Of a stretch of DNA of 64,000 nt, positions 29,901 to 38,349 are shown piece after piece; positions within the stretch are counted from its first letter, which is position 1; each line of letters begins with the position of its first letter. The DNA lies in NCBI GenBank assembly GCA_947179485.1, contig OX359248.1:50292386-50356385 (forward strand), written 5' to 3'. The translations under genes and the position numbers were made by a program. The notes below the pieces were generated by a model that saw only the letters and a list, made by a program, of their open reading frames with translations, was not told the origin of the DNA and did no database searches. Source of the stretch: Allacma fusca (Eukaryota; Arthropoda; Collembola; Symphypleona; Sminthuridae).

Positions 29901-32243
29901 CAAAAGATTCGAGACCAACGGAAATTACCGCAAGCTATTTGGCTAATGTCACAAGCAATACGTGACGGTTACCATCTAACAACCAAAACTTTACAATCAG
30001 TCGCAATGGACTTAATTACAAAACCAATCCCGTTACTACTACAGACCAAATACGAAATTTGGAAGGAGTACGAGATACAGTACGGGAAATTGATCACCAA
30101 AGTCATCCAAATTTTGGGACTTAAAGACACACATACACGTACCAGGCGAAGTATCTTGGCAAAAGACCAGATAAATAATCTACAACGCCAGATGCAAAAC
30201 AACCCTCACAGTATCACCAAAGGGGAAGACTATGTTCACCCCGCGGAGGAAATTGCAATAGGTGAAGTTGTACACTTCGCACTAGCAACAACAATCACGG
30301 AAGCAAACTGGACGATAGTTTTGCTCATACCACACATATATAACGGAGTGGACCATCTTAAAGAAGAAGAACTCAAAGGATGGGAGACAAAGGCACACGC
30401 CAACGTCTCACAAACCCACCCACTCTTCCAGCGAACGTCGGAACGAGCAGCCAGAGAACGGCAGAGGCGAGATGCATTCGTAGGACCGACCAACGCATGG
30501 TCACCCGTCAGCTATAGCAGACAATTCTTAAAACAACAGCTACAGCTTATGCTGGCACGGATTGAGGAAGAGGAGGCTCACTCATCGTCAGGAAAACCAA
30601 TAGGGATCATTCAACAGCTTGTACGATTTACCCTCAGAATGGTAATCTATATTGGCACGTCCGTTGGAATGGACTTCGGAGGGAACCAGGACCCAATACG
30701 GAAAGGTGACCCCGGAAGAAGCCACCCACGAAGGACAGAGGGAGCAGAAGGACCGGTTTTGGCCTCAGAAGAGGAACCGGCTGTGCCAACGGAACAAGCG
30801 GTGGAGGCTCAAGAAGAAGGAGCCGGAACACCATCAAAATTAATCAAGGAGGAGGTCTTGGACGACGAGGAAAAGCCACCATCGGAACATCAAGTAGATA
30901 GTTCATCAGACAACGAGACGGACAGTAGATGGGTGAAGACCAGATGTGAATACTGCCCACTCAAACACGGCCATAAGCCACCCGTAAGACCAAAGACCAA
31001 GTTAGCAGCACATGAAGCTTGGCAAAGACAAAAGGATATACCTGTACAATACATCCGAAGGAGCAGACCGGAATTGGACAGATTGTACGGACGGGACAAC
31101 GCTCCAAACTGTACATTCCAGTATAGAGGACGACAACGAGGTCCAGAGCCAGATATTGAACAACCCAGGGTTAGAGTTTACTCACCCATTAGGACTGTAG
31201 TATTCAACGACACTAGAGACAGACGAGGATCAAGGTCACCATCACCAGTACCATCCACGATAGCAGGACCACCCATACCACCCATTGAAGACAACCTGAA
31301 GTCCAGACGAGCTAGACAACGTCAACGAAAGGTGGAGTTTAAGGAAGAACGCCAGGAGAACCCAGAAGTTTCAGCACCGGCAGATCCACTGGCACAACCC
31401 GACTCACCTGATGTAAGATTCGTTGATTTAGCTCACGTATCATTTTACATAGGAGTCCGCGGATGGATGGTAGCACCAAGTTGGGAAGATGAGGATGCGG
31501 AAATAGTCATCTTTACCAACCCGAACGAGACACAGTTATACAGCCAACTGGATCCGGTACGACTTCAAGTGAGAAATATGGTGGAAAGGGCCAATGATCC
31601 ACTGGACCACTCACCGCCAAGATTTCCGGATCAAGTACTGGAAGATATTTCTGGAGACGAACGCCATAGCCGGATAGAAGCACAGTACTCCAGGAGAACC
31701 AACTACTTTAGCAACAACATGGACACAAGGGAAAGATCCACCATGTGTCCTCATTGTTACCAGAAATCTACCATCGACCCAGAAAGATTTCCAACATATA
31801 ATGTCTCACATCGTTCAATCAACAGTCCAGAACAAAATCTACTGAGATGGCTCAACAGAATGTACAGGGAGACATTTATCGAGAGACTCAACATTCACCA
31901 ACAACCTACTCAACCACCTCAACTACGACTCGAGCAGTTACAAAGGGCGCTTAGCACCTTAAGCGAACCCAGAACAGATGCTCATGAATCAAATATAGAA
32001 TACGCCGAACACCAAGCAGGAATAGATTACAACAATCACGGAGAATTAATCCGGGAAAGAAGGGCATTGCTGTATGATGCAATGGACCATCCCACAGATT
32101 ATCGCAGACTAGACCCAAGGGAGCGGGACCTGCTCATCTTATACGGGCAAAGTCGAAGAAACGTACCAATGGAAAATACCCGTCTGGAAACGATGGCAGG
32201 AGACATGAACATCTCACCAGGGGAAATGATACCGAGACTTTGA
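26769..32243 (+). CDS. 1824-aa ORF: nuclear-looking N half, glycoprotein-like C half
   Basis: Uninterrupted ORF from ATG 26769 to TGA 32241, not recognised as a whole. The N-terminal half has a beta-rich start, an Arg-Ser (RS) domain at about 300-367, and a Cys/His cluster (CX4C...CEHH, about 478-505) followed by a strong basic nuclear-localisation-like run. From Met 772 (ATG 29082, preceded by an acceptor-like GGAG) comes a signal-peptide-like segment with core WLSFLLMFGLITSAVG. Then follow four N-glycosylation sequons (NAS, NET, NWT, NVS), three furin-type sites (RERR, RTRR, RQRR) and a hydrophobic stretch near 1290. The C-terminal third has further Cys/His pairs (CEYC, CPHC). This secretory pattern suggests an envelope-like function for the second half, made perhaps from a spliced mRNA. 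That is inference; no known envelope family was recognised. Confidence 0.75.
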   Translation: MSENRGSRASGSRTNETPRQDALPAVDRDDDDRPRYWTQYVSQTEVEIPQAKILPNSDTGRLEVVLRVDGKLPHRIIVQGRDGREIVTHSVLIGALRKPRELTIDYRILRREPHFCGSINFPEQQLEVDRGERAPDDLVYLFKGQEFNPTPIRRQIPICRTRNRQPDDPWLVQNYRQEKDVPGQKNPRGDYDQDPWAFTTGLQYERGKTSRSSSRKVMGADPICGVTRVNIPEISEWLPQQEEQVEDVAHRISRRIDDNYGPDLRRGNLEDRRREPPRFAAYSAHMVPAGRGRGRAITNGESSGRQHRSSRESSRERHSSKDSRTRKRETESSSERKKRREDDRSRSRYDSPARSRSRRESTPPPSPFLSPAARDYKDRMERESTLTAPIVAPVLSYTAVTKMPPPTIPVNSEPPKPQRAVCIAQRERPVEVPIVTPPSVAVIPWSEETATDTATTADRDTANESSSDSEEEETVPIQTCSRKGCKRVRQVIATDSGPVVQQECEHHAKKRAKKEKKVKKEAQMTILELFGQNTAPTQPPAKWQSNIIKIGEDSRKAGKHEEMVNRIKDLGEIIRNLARQNVNADSAKKQKEGLMKELARHRQEWIKWRNDNDFHLVCAESKIDLQTRELPPAHFEPTNIPTSTATSGELERLLAQEKRNGPETASPTGMATEMPPSPGQNVEVATSELSIAEQHNDQSSSSEDFEVIRSKKKHKDRESSITSDTTEIVNHHQLSLADFANSPQDGTVILSDDEEPGQPTSSIQTPPHTPEMGRGGGGRRGGPIPYLGNSWLSFLLMFGLITSAVGQSNLRKELTGHYGPYPTTRASHYQWWTRLETENPTSPRGFDHVSLDFENKEDSDEIGHYDPYGQRDCPPVGNSAVRYQGFGSATAHRLWQNGVVRGVAGAVGMCTTGMVIVGVYTSSILDAVRRWNRPLKTVKIPQDWVLIESQLPDQRPIWMIMPVNASEEKELEDFLKENPTATEISPNLIALPGDIQRNAHYLNETSVAKVWNQALGKEVDAEESENGRERRNAPVPTSEEEERRQKIRDQRKLPQAIWLMSQAIRDGYHLTTKTLQSVAMDLITKPIPLLLQTKYEIWKEYEIQYGKLITKVIQILGLKDTHTRTRRSILAKDQINNLQRQMQNNPHSITKGEDYVHPAEEIAIGEVVHFALATTITEANWTIVLLIPHIYNGVDHLKEEELKGWETKAHANVSQTHPLFQRTSERAARERQRRDAFVGPTNAWSPVSYSRQFLKQQLQLMLARIEEEEAHSSSGKPIGIIQQLVRFTLRMVIYIGTSVGMDFGGNQDPIRKGDPGRSHPRRTEGAEGPVLASEEEPAVPTEQAVEAQEEGAGTPSKLIKEEVLDDEEKPPSEHQVDSSSDNETDSRWVKTRCEYCPLKHGHKPPVRPKTKLAAHEAWQRQKDIPVQYIRRSRPELDRLYGRDNAPNCTFQYRGRQRGPEPDIEQPRVRVYSPIRTVVFNDTRDRRGSRSPSPVPSTIAGPPIPPIEDNLKSRRARQRQRKVEFKEERQENPEVSAPADPLAQPDSPDVRFVDLAHVSFYIGVRGWMVAPSWEDEDAEIVIFTNPNETQLYSQLDPVRLQVRNMVERANDPLDHSPPRFPDQVLEDISGDERHSRIEAQYSRRTNYFSNNMDTRERSTMCPHCYQKSTIDPERFPTYNVSHRSINSPEQNLLRWLNRMYRETFIERLNIHQQPTQPPQLRLEQLQRALSTLSEPRTDAHESNIEYAEHQAGIDYNNHGELIRERRALLYDAMDHPTDYRRLDPRERDLLILYGQSRRNVPMENTRLETMAGDMNISPGEMIPRL

Positions 32244-32324
32244 ACAACACTGTTCAATGGTCAGAGAGGTATTGATAATCACCAAGTGCCAACATATCTA
32301 ACATGTCGGGAACATCAGGGAGTA

Positions 32325-33335
32325 ATGCAAGGGCTCACGGGAACTGAGCTACGCAGATTGATTACTCAGATGTGGTTTGACATAGGAACGCAACCAACCT
32401 GGCGAGAGCAAGAAATTTGGATAAATAGTTTCCTACTGAGAGGAGACGCCATCACCGGACGCGGAGAAAAAGCTTTACAACAACTAGCGAGTATACCAAT
32501 ACACATGCTAAGTTTTCAAGAATTTGCAAGTATGACCGAAAGGATCATAACTCTGTATCATCAGGACGCGGCAATTCAGGAGTGGCGACAATTGGGAGCA
32601 GTAAACCAGAGCAGCGGAAGTCAACCCAACCCAATCGACGACATTGAAGAAGAACTAGGACAATGGGAAGACTGGATATTCGCAATGAAACTGGCAGGGG
32701 AAGGCCAAAAGCCAACTACCCTATATGCTAGAAGACTGAAGGGAGGAGTAGCCACTCTAAGACAACCCCGGAAAACAGGTTCTTTTAGAGACCTAAACGA
32801 ACTTGTCACGATACGAATCTGGCAAAGAGAACACTTTCACAGGATTCGGGAGCAAATCAGCAACCGTGGAGATGGACCGAGTTACAAACCATACCAACTA
32901 TCTCCAAGAAATGAAAGACGACCAGGAATAACACCAATACACATGATACCAAGCGCGATAGACCGATTCCAAACAGCACAATGGAGATCAGTTGTCATTG
33001 ATGGAAGACCAGACGAACCCGATCTAATAAATCTCATACGAACCCTCAGAGGTCGGACAGGAATCGAAATAGTCTTCCGAGACCTTGGACATGATTTTAT
33101 ACAGGAAGAACTCAGGAGAGACCCAGTGACACAACAAAGAACCAGCTATCTTTCCATAACAAACCCTGTAGAGCATAGAAGGCTAATGGATCAGTTATGG
33201 GAAAGATCATCACGTGCAAGATGGGACCCGGAGATCTTATCCGAGAATAGATTTGCAGTCATATCATTCCGAACACTAGCGGAAGGAGAGGAGGAGACAG
33301 GCACCCTCAGAGGGCCGTCCGAGGAAGACGATTGA
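32325..33335 (+). CDS. Unrecognised 336-aa ORF, same frame as the 1824-aa ORF
   Basis: The frame is open from directly after the TGA of the preceding ORF (32241-32243) to TGA at 33333. The first ATG is at 32325; a GTG at 32286 would give 349 residues. The protein is soluble-looking, helical in its first third (LRRLITQMWFDIG, ALQQLASIPIHML), basic in the middle and acidic at the end. There are no membrane spans or known motifs. Because only one TGA separates it from the preceding frame, it may be made as a readthrough extension as well as, or instead of, an independent protein. Confidence 0.65.
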   Translation: MQGLTGTELRRLITQMWFDIGTQPTWREQEIWINSFLLRGDAITGRGEKALQQLASIPIHMLSFQEFASMTERIITLYHQDAAIQEWRQLGAVNQSSGSQPNPIDDIEEELGQWEDWIFAMKLAGEGQKPTTLYARRLKGGVATLRQPRKTGSFRDLNELVTIRIWQREHFHRIREQISNRGDGPSYKPYQLSPRNERRPGITPIHMIPSAIDRFQTAQWRSVVIDGRPDEPDLINLIRTLRGRTGIEIVFRDLGHDFIQEELRRDPVTQQRTSYLSITNPVEHRRLMDQLWERSSRARWDPEILSENRFAVISFRTLAEGEEETGTLRGPSEEDD

Positions 33336-33902
33336 AAACGTCACAGAGGATAATAACCTGACCATTCCATCCAGGTCATGGTATAAAGAGAAGGAGAACT
33401 AGCGGGGAAAGCAGAAGCCAAATTACCTGATGACGGAAGAAATTCCCGAAGGGAATGTAAAGTGTAGATTATTTCGCAAGAGAGGATCTACGATAAAACA
33501 TTTTTAAGATCTTATGTAGCATCAACCATCGGGATTACGGCGGATGTTACATAATGATCACCATAACAGAATAGTTAGAAAAGAAAAACAAATAAAAATA
33601 ATTACAAAATAGAAAACCAAACAAAAATAATTTCACTTACTAACACATTTTATAGAGTTCATAGGATAGAAATACTAACAAAAGATTATGTCACCGGAAG
33701 TGGGACATACGGATTACAACATCGGAATTAGGAAAAGAATTCTCTTTCGCAATCGGAAGATGAAAACACAAACAATTAATTGATATAAATACGAGACTCT
33801 TGAAACAGAGTACTCATTATAACCTCAACACCCACAGAGAGCTTAAATACTTGAGACTACTCAGAAAAAAGGAACAAAAATAGATACAAAAATTTTCCAA
33901 GG
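33336..33902 (+). other. Noncoding spacer before the small membrane-protein gene
   Basis: A-rich, no ORF. It ends in an acceptor-like TTTTCCAAG (33892-33900) two bases before the next ATG. This suits a spliced mRNA for the 243-aa ORF, as envelope mRNAs of retroviruses and errantiviruses are made. The splice site is a guess from sequence. Confidence 0.45.
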
Positions 33903-34634
33903 ATGGAATACAAGTGGTATATTCTTTTGAGCCTTGCAATAACCCTAATTGCAATGGACGTTTCCGAAACCAGACCGATAGCGCAGCCAAGTCCAGAACC
34001 ATGGGGAGGACCACTGATGGCAGCGTTGGGACAATCAGTAGGAAAATGGTTCGCAAATTACATGGTACCAGCCGTAACCGTCGGAAGCGGAGCTATCACA
34101 GCATCAATATTATCACAAAAGGACCCAGTAGTACATATACTACACCATAAAGACGACGGGAGACTAGCCTTAGTGCAGTATGACCCGAACGACCCAAACG
34201 TAGAAGCCCAGAGAATCATGGAGAGGAATCAACAAATGGCTTTACTACAACCTCAACAACAATTCATACAAAAACAACAGCCCACCATGCAGAGGGATAA
34301 CAGACCACCATGGATGGAACAATTTAACGAAATTGATTGGAAATCCAATGAGGTTCCAACATCAGACACGGATTACACCGTAGTCATTATTAGTTCATTC
34401 GGTTGTATTACCACAGTAGTGATATTTATATTCACAGTAATACTGTACCGAATTCGAATGCAGAAAAGAAAAACAGATCAACAAACAGCGAATGAGAGAG
34501 AATTAGACAATGTTGCAGAAACAGCAGCATTAGTCCAAAATTCTGTAGAGCAGTTAGTCGGATGCAGAATTGTGAGGCCCAACATACAACCACAGGCCAG
34601 CCGACATACAACCAGAGCAACCGTACAACTGTAA
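33903..34634 (+). CDS. Single-pass membrane protein of the retrotransposon (243 aa)
   Basis: ATG 33903 to TAA 34632. N-terminal signal peptide (about 1-24, core WYILLSLAITLIAM), a small-residue hydrophobic stretch at about 45-66 (MVPAVTVGSGAITASIL), a Gln-rich ectodomain middle, a transmembrane helix at about 157-180 (IISSFGCITTVVIFIFTVILY), then a basic stop-transfer (RIRMQKRK) and a ~55-residue cytoplasmic tail. No N-glycosylation sequons and few Cys were seen. The position before the 3' LTR is where envelope genes sit, but the size is small for a fusion glycoprotein. A viroporin-like or transmembrane-subunit role is possible. No homologue recognised. Confidence 0.7.
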   Translation: MEYKWYILLSLAITLIAMDVSETRPIAQPSPEPWGGPLMAALGQSVGKWFANYMVPAVTVGSGAITASILSQKDPVVHILHHKDDGRLALVQYDPNDPNVEAQRIMERNQQMALLQPQQQFIQKQQPTMQRDNRPPWMEQFNEIDWKSNEVPTSDTDYTVVIISSFGCITTVVIFIFTVILYRIRMQKRKTDQQTANERELDNVAETAALVQNSVEQLVGCRIVRPNIQPQASRHTTRATVQL

Positions 34635-37276
34635 CACCAACCCAACCGGGAAGGACCAACGTAAGAAAGAAAACAACGAAGAAAAATACGCAAAACCATA
34701 AAACTGTATGGAAAAATATTTAAAAATATTAATTAGTTATAAGATAGTATTAGAGAAACAATAGAATAAGTAGTTATAAGTAGGATAAGGTTAGGAAGAG
34801 AAAGCACAGAAAACCAAGTTCATATACAACAAAAAATATAAAAATGCAAATGAAAATAATAAAGTTCAAATAACGAACGAAAAGTTCAAGTTAGTTAAAG
34901 AGGCAGATTCCCAATAGGAGTACAGGGAGAATAGTCTAAAGATTATGTGATTCAAATCAATATATCTTTCGTGTCTCGATGGATCCTTTATCCATTTTCT
35001 TTCCAATTTTCTTTCCAACTCATTGATTCCAGTGATTAGATTTTATTGAATACCAACCCTATCAAGTCAGGCTATGTTTTGAAAACAAAGATTTAATTGT
35101 TAACGAGACGAGAAATGTTTCAAGATAAGGTTCAGTTCTAACCAAAATATTTGGCCAATTTTTAATTCCTTGGGGCTTGTTCACCCTGCAGCCAATAAGT
35201 GAGCATTGTAATGCCCTACGGTTTTTTATTAGGTTATTCAACTCCATATGAGAAGAATAAATTTATATTTCTAACCTACTCATCGCTTGGGATGAGCGGG
35301 ATAACAAATTCCAGCAAAAATCAGAACCCTGCATAAGCAAGTTCTCTACGATCAGGATCAGTTTGCCTTTTAGCTTCGGTTTAACGAAATTTATCTATCT
35401 AGATGTGCTAATAAAATACTTTAGGTACCTAGAACGACAGATTAAGTAAAACGGAAGTCCAAAGGATAGATTCTTCCAAAAGAATTTCTGTAGTGTAGTT
35501 CACTTTTACAAATTATTTACTTGCAAAATGTATCGCATTTCAAATGAAAGTTGACATGAATGTGCCCAGATCAGAAGGATCCTATGAGCACTAGATCTCC
35601 TATGAGACAAGACAAGAAAAACACAAAAATACATACCACGAATAGGTAGGAGGAACTTTAAATAAAAATATAAAAAGTAAGAAAATTACGGTAATGGAAA
35701 TATTTGATAAATTGTTGTCTTCTTGCTGACCTCTCCTCAAAGATCTGTAGAGAGGTATAAAAAGGCAACGAGAACTACATTGCAAACAGTGTTGACATCT
35801 TTTTACAATTTTCAGTACATGTCATGAACGACAAAAGGTTTACGGAATCATTAAATTCACTTCGTTTATATACAATGATTAAATTCAACATTCAGTGAAA
35901 AGGACCAAAAATTTAAATCTTAAAAGATCAAACGTCTTATTAGCTAGGATACATTCCATAGTTTCCCAAGACAAATTGTATTAAGAAAACACAGTTCTGA
36001 AAGAAATTTTAAACAGAAAATTTAGCTTACAAATTCGACACGTTCCATCAAATAGGATTTTTTACAGATCAAGGTATATATACATTTATGATTATCGCCA
36101 AATTACATTCCGATCTCAGTTGAGGAAATAGTTCACGGTACAATATGATTTTATGTCTTATGAAGTAGTAAGAACTACTTACAGAACTTCATGGAGCACG
36201 ATGTTTTCACATTTGGTGAAATTGCCAACAGTTGTGCATGAGAAGGACATAATTCCTAATCTAACCACCAAAGAACAATTATAAACTGTCTTAACATTCT
36301 ATGATTATGAAAGGGGGCACACACATTGTGTTTCCACAAAATATTTTTGTATCAGGGAGCGACATTTTTGTGGTCAGACCGTCACTTCAAACCGTAAATA
36401 GTGATATTGGGTAATCACACATTTTTCTGACAAAATTTTCCCACAACGATTTGTCTGTGACATGTTAAATTGTTTCACAAGGAAACTCACGGGAGTTTAC
36501 AAGCTATAAATTAAATAAACCTTAAAAATACATTAGGCCACCACCCTAGTAGCAGCAGTAACTGACAGTAGTCACAATGTTTCAACAGCTAGAATTTGGT
36601 ATCAGAAAATTAGAAATCACATGAGAATAGAAACAAAGGAAAATGTTTCATATCTGCCTTCAAGTATTCTTGAACATTCCTGCAAGATCCCATACCTATA
36701 TCTCAGTTACAACAGAAAATAAGGGTTTTCTTTTTTTTTCTCACAAACAAATTCTTTTCAAAATATGTGTACAAAAATTTCAATTCTGCTACGATGTTTC
36801 GAATCTGACATATTTTAGATATGACAAATAACATTAGAAATCAAGTTAAACCGTGATGTAAATAATGATGTATTCCATGTAAATATTGTATATGCAAATT
36901 GTAAAAGTAACTATATTTTTACACAAGCAATGTTAAAGTACTGCAACCATTCTATCAAAGACTTTCGTGTAAATGGTTCGATTATGTCATTTTGTAACAT
37001 CTGTTTTACTTCATCGTTTACAATAACACCATCAAATATTGTACAGCATTACAAAAGTATACACACATATGATGATGAACATGTATGAAAATTATATGAA
37101 ATGCCTTAACAATAATAATACCCATGATTACCATTACGACCATGCTACAAAGACCAGCCAATACCATGCGACCATGATTAGCTACAAAGTACGGTAACAA
37201 AAATAAAATTAGTATAATTACAAATAATATGATCTTGAACTTCGACAGATGACATTGTCGAGGACGAAAATTACCC
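34635..37276 (+). other. 2.6-kb 3' noncoding region of the retrotransposon
   Basis: AT-rich, with only short open frames on either strand and no recognisable protein. Its composition differs from the A/C-rich coding part and looks more like host DNA, so it may be captured sequence. No nested transposon ends were seen. Confidence 0.6.
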
Positions 37277-37286
37277 AGAAGAGGAA
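37277..37286 (+). other. Polypurine tract
   Basis: AGAAGAGGAA directly before the TG of the 3' LTR, the expected position for plus-strand priming. Confidence 0.85.
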
Positions 37287-37863
37287 TGTTACGGATATAT
37301 TATAAATAGGCTAGAATAAGCATAATCTAAGTCAGCAAATAGTTTGGAAGGTCGTAAGCAAGGGCTACGTGACGCCAAACGCTGACATAACATAATTGTA
37401 AGTAAAGGAAAGGAAATGATTCAGATTATTTAATAAACAATAAAAATAGGAATAAGATTTAGATTAGATTAAGACACGTAGATTTAAGACAAGTTCTAAT
37501 CTCGACTTCAAGCAAGCAACATCAAGAGGAGCCGCACCTAGAGTCCATTCCCTCCGGGATGGATCTCAAAAGGTAGCAAGCGGGGCAACATGAAATTCGG
37601 AGAATTTCAGGAAGAAGAGATTCAGACTTCAAATTCTATTTTGTGTAAAATGTTAATTGTTCAGTGTAAATTGTATCAGTTCTAGGAACAATAAATTGGC
37701 TCAATCAATTATAAACGAACCTACACAACAGAATCAATAGTTCCATTTATTCATGAGTTTCACCAACATCGAAACCATAATTCAGGGGAATGGAACGCCC
37801 GAACCTAGGCTACATTGTCTATTACCCACACAACATCAATACCCGGGTGATAGCAACGTAACA
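37287..37863 (+). repeat. 3' LTR (577 bp)
   Basis: Begins TGTTACGG and ends ACGTAACA. Same length as, and no visible difference from, the 5' LTR; followed by the ATAT duplication at 37864-37867. Confidence 0.97.
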
Positions 37864-38185
37864 ATATTAATTCATGATATGGAATCTTCTAGTAGTTGCG
37901 CGTCCTTTTCAAAGTAATTTCTTCATTCTCTTCGTCTGAAGAATAAAATCGCAGTATGAAAGCGCTTTTTGATCAATTTTTTTGTCATTGCATTGCGATT
38001 TAAATCTTTAAATCCAAAGTAAACTGCGTAAACAACGTAAGTATATACTTAATACCTAATTATTACTACAGAATGGAACTAGTAGTGCCGTTCGTTTTAC
38101 AGACAATGGTTTATTCGCCTGTGCTAACAGGATCAGCATATATCTCGCCGATTTCTAATTCGGAGTTCCTGGGTTATACTGTAAC

Positions 38186-38341
38186 CAGGGGTGGATTTAC
38201 GGGGTGGCCCACTCTGTGTAAAAAATGTATGGCCAGGTTAAAAAAAACTAACGAAGACCCTCAGATTGCTAGTGGAAAGGCCCACAAATTCATTTTGAGG
38301 CTTAGGGCCAGGGTAAAAATTATGTTATTAATCCACCCCTG
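38186..38341. mobile_element. hAT MITE (156 bp)
   Basis: Ends are inverted repeats CAGGGGTGGATTTA / TTAATCCACCCCTG. The 8-bp duplication ACTGTAAC flanks it at 38178-38185 and 38342-38349. No coding capacity. Confidence 0.9.
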
Positions 38342-38349
38342 ACTGTAAC

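Larger units (their letters stand above)
9062..37863 (+). mobile_element. Giant (28.8-kb) LTR retrotransposon, Ty3/gypsy type
   Basis: Two 577-bp direct repeats bound the element. They start TGTTACGG and end ACGTAACA, giving inverted TGTTACG/CGTAACA tips, and are flanked by ATAT on both sides. A primer-binding site follows the 5' LTR and a purine run precedes the 3' LTR. In order it encodes Gag (CA, zinc knuckle), Pol (protease, RT, RNase H, integrase), a GPY/F-like small ORF, an 1824-aa ORF, a 336-349-aa ORF and a 243-aa membrane protein. Typical Ty3/gypsy elements are 5-12 kb, so this is several times larger. All large ORFs are uninterrupted and the LTRs match by eye, so it looks young and possibly competent. 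The domain order RT-RNase H-IN places it in Metaviridae, though it does not resemble a specific clade I can name. Confidence 0.97.

Noticed and set aside
33903-34634. Calling the 243-aa ORF a classical envelope gene
   Set aside because: It has a signal peptide and a membrane anchor, but is too small, lacks sequons and shows no furin site or known fusion-protein motif; only a membrane protein can be claimed.
38073-38342. 89-codon plus-strand frame with a Gly-Trp motif
   Set aside because: Most of it is the translated hAT MITE at 38186-38341.
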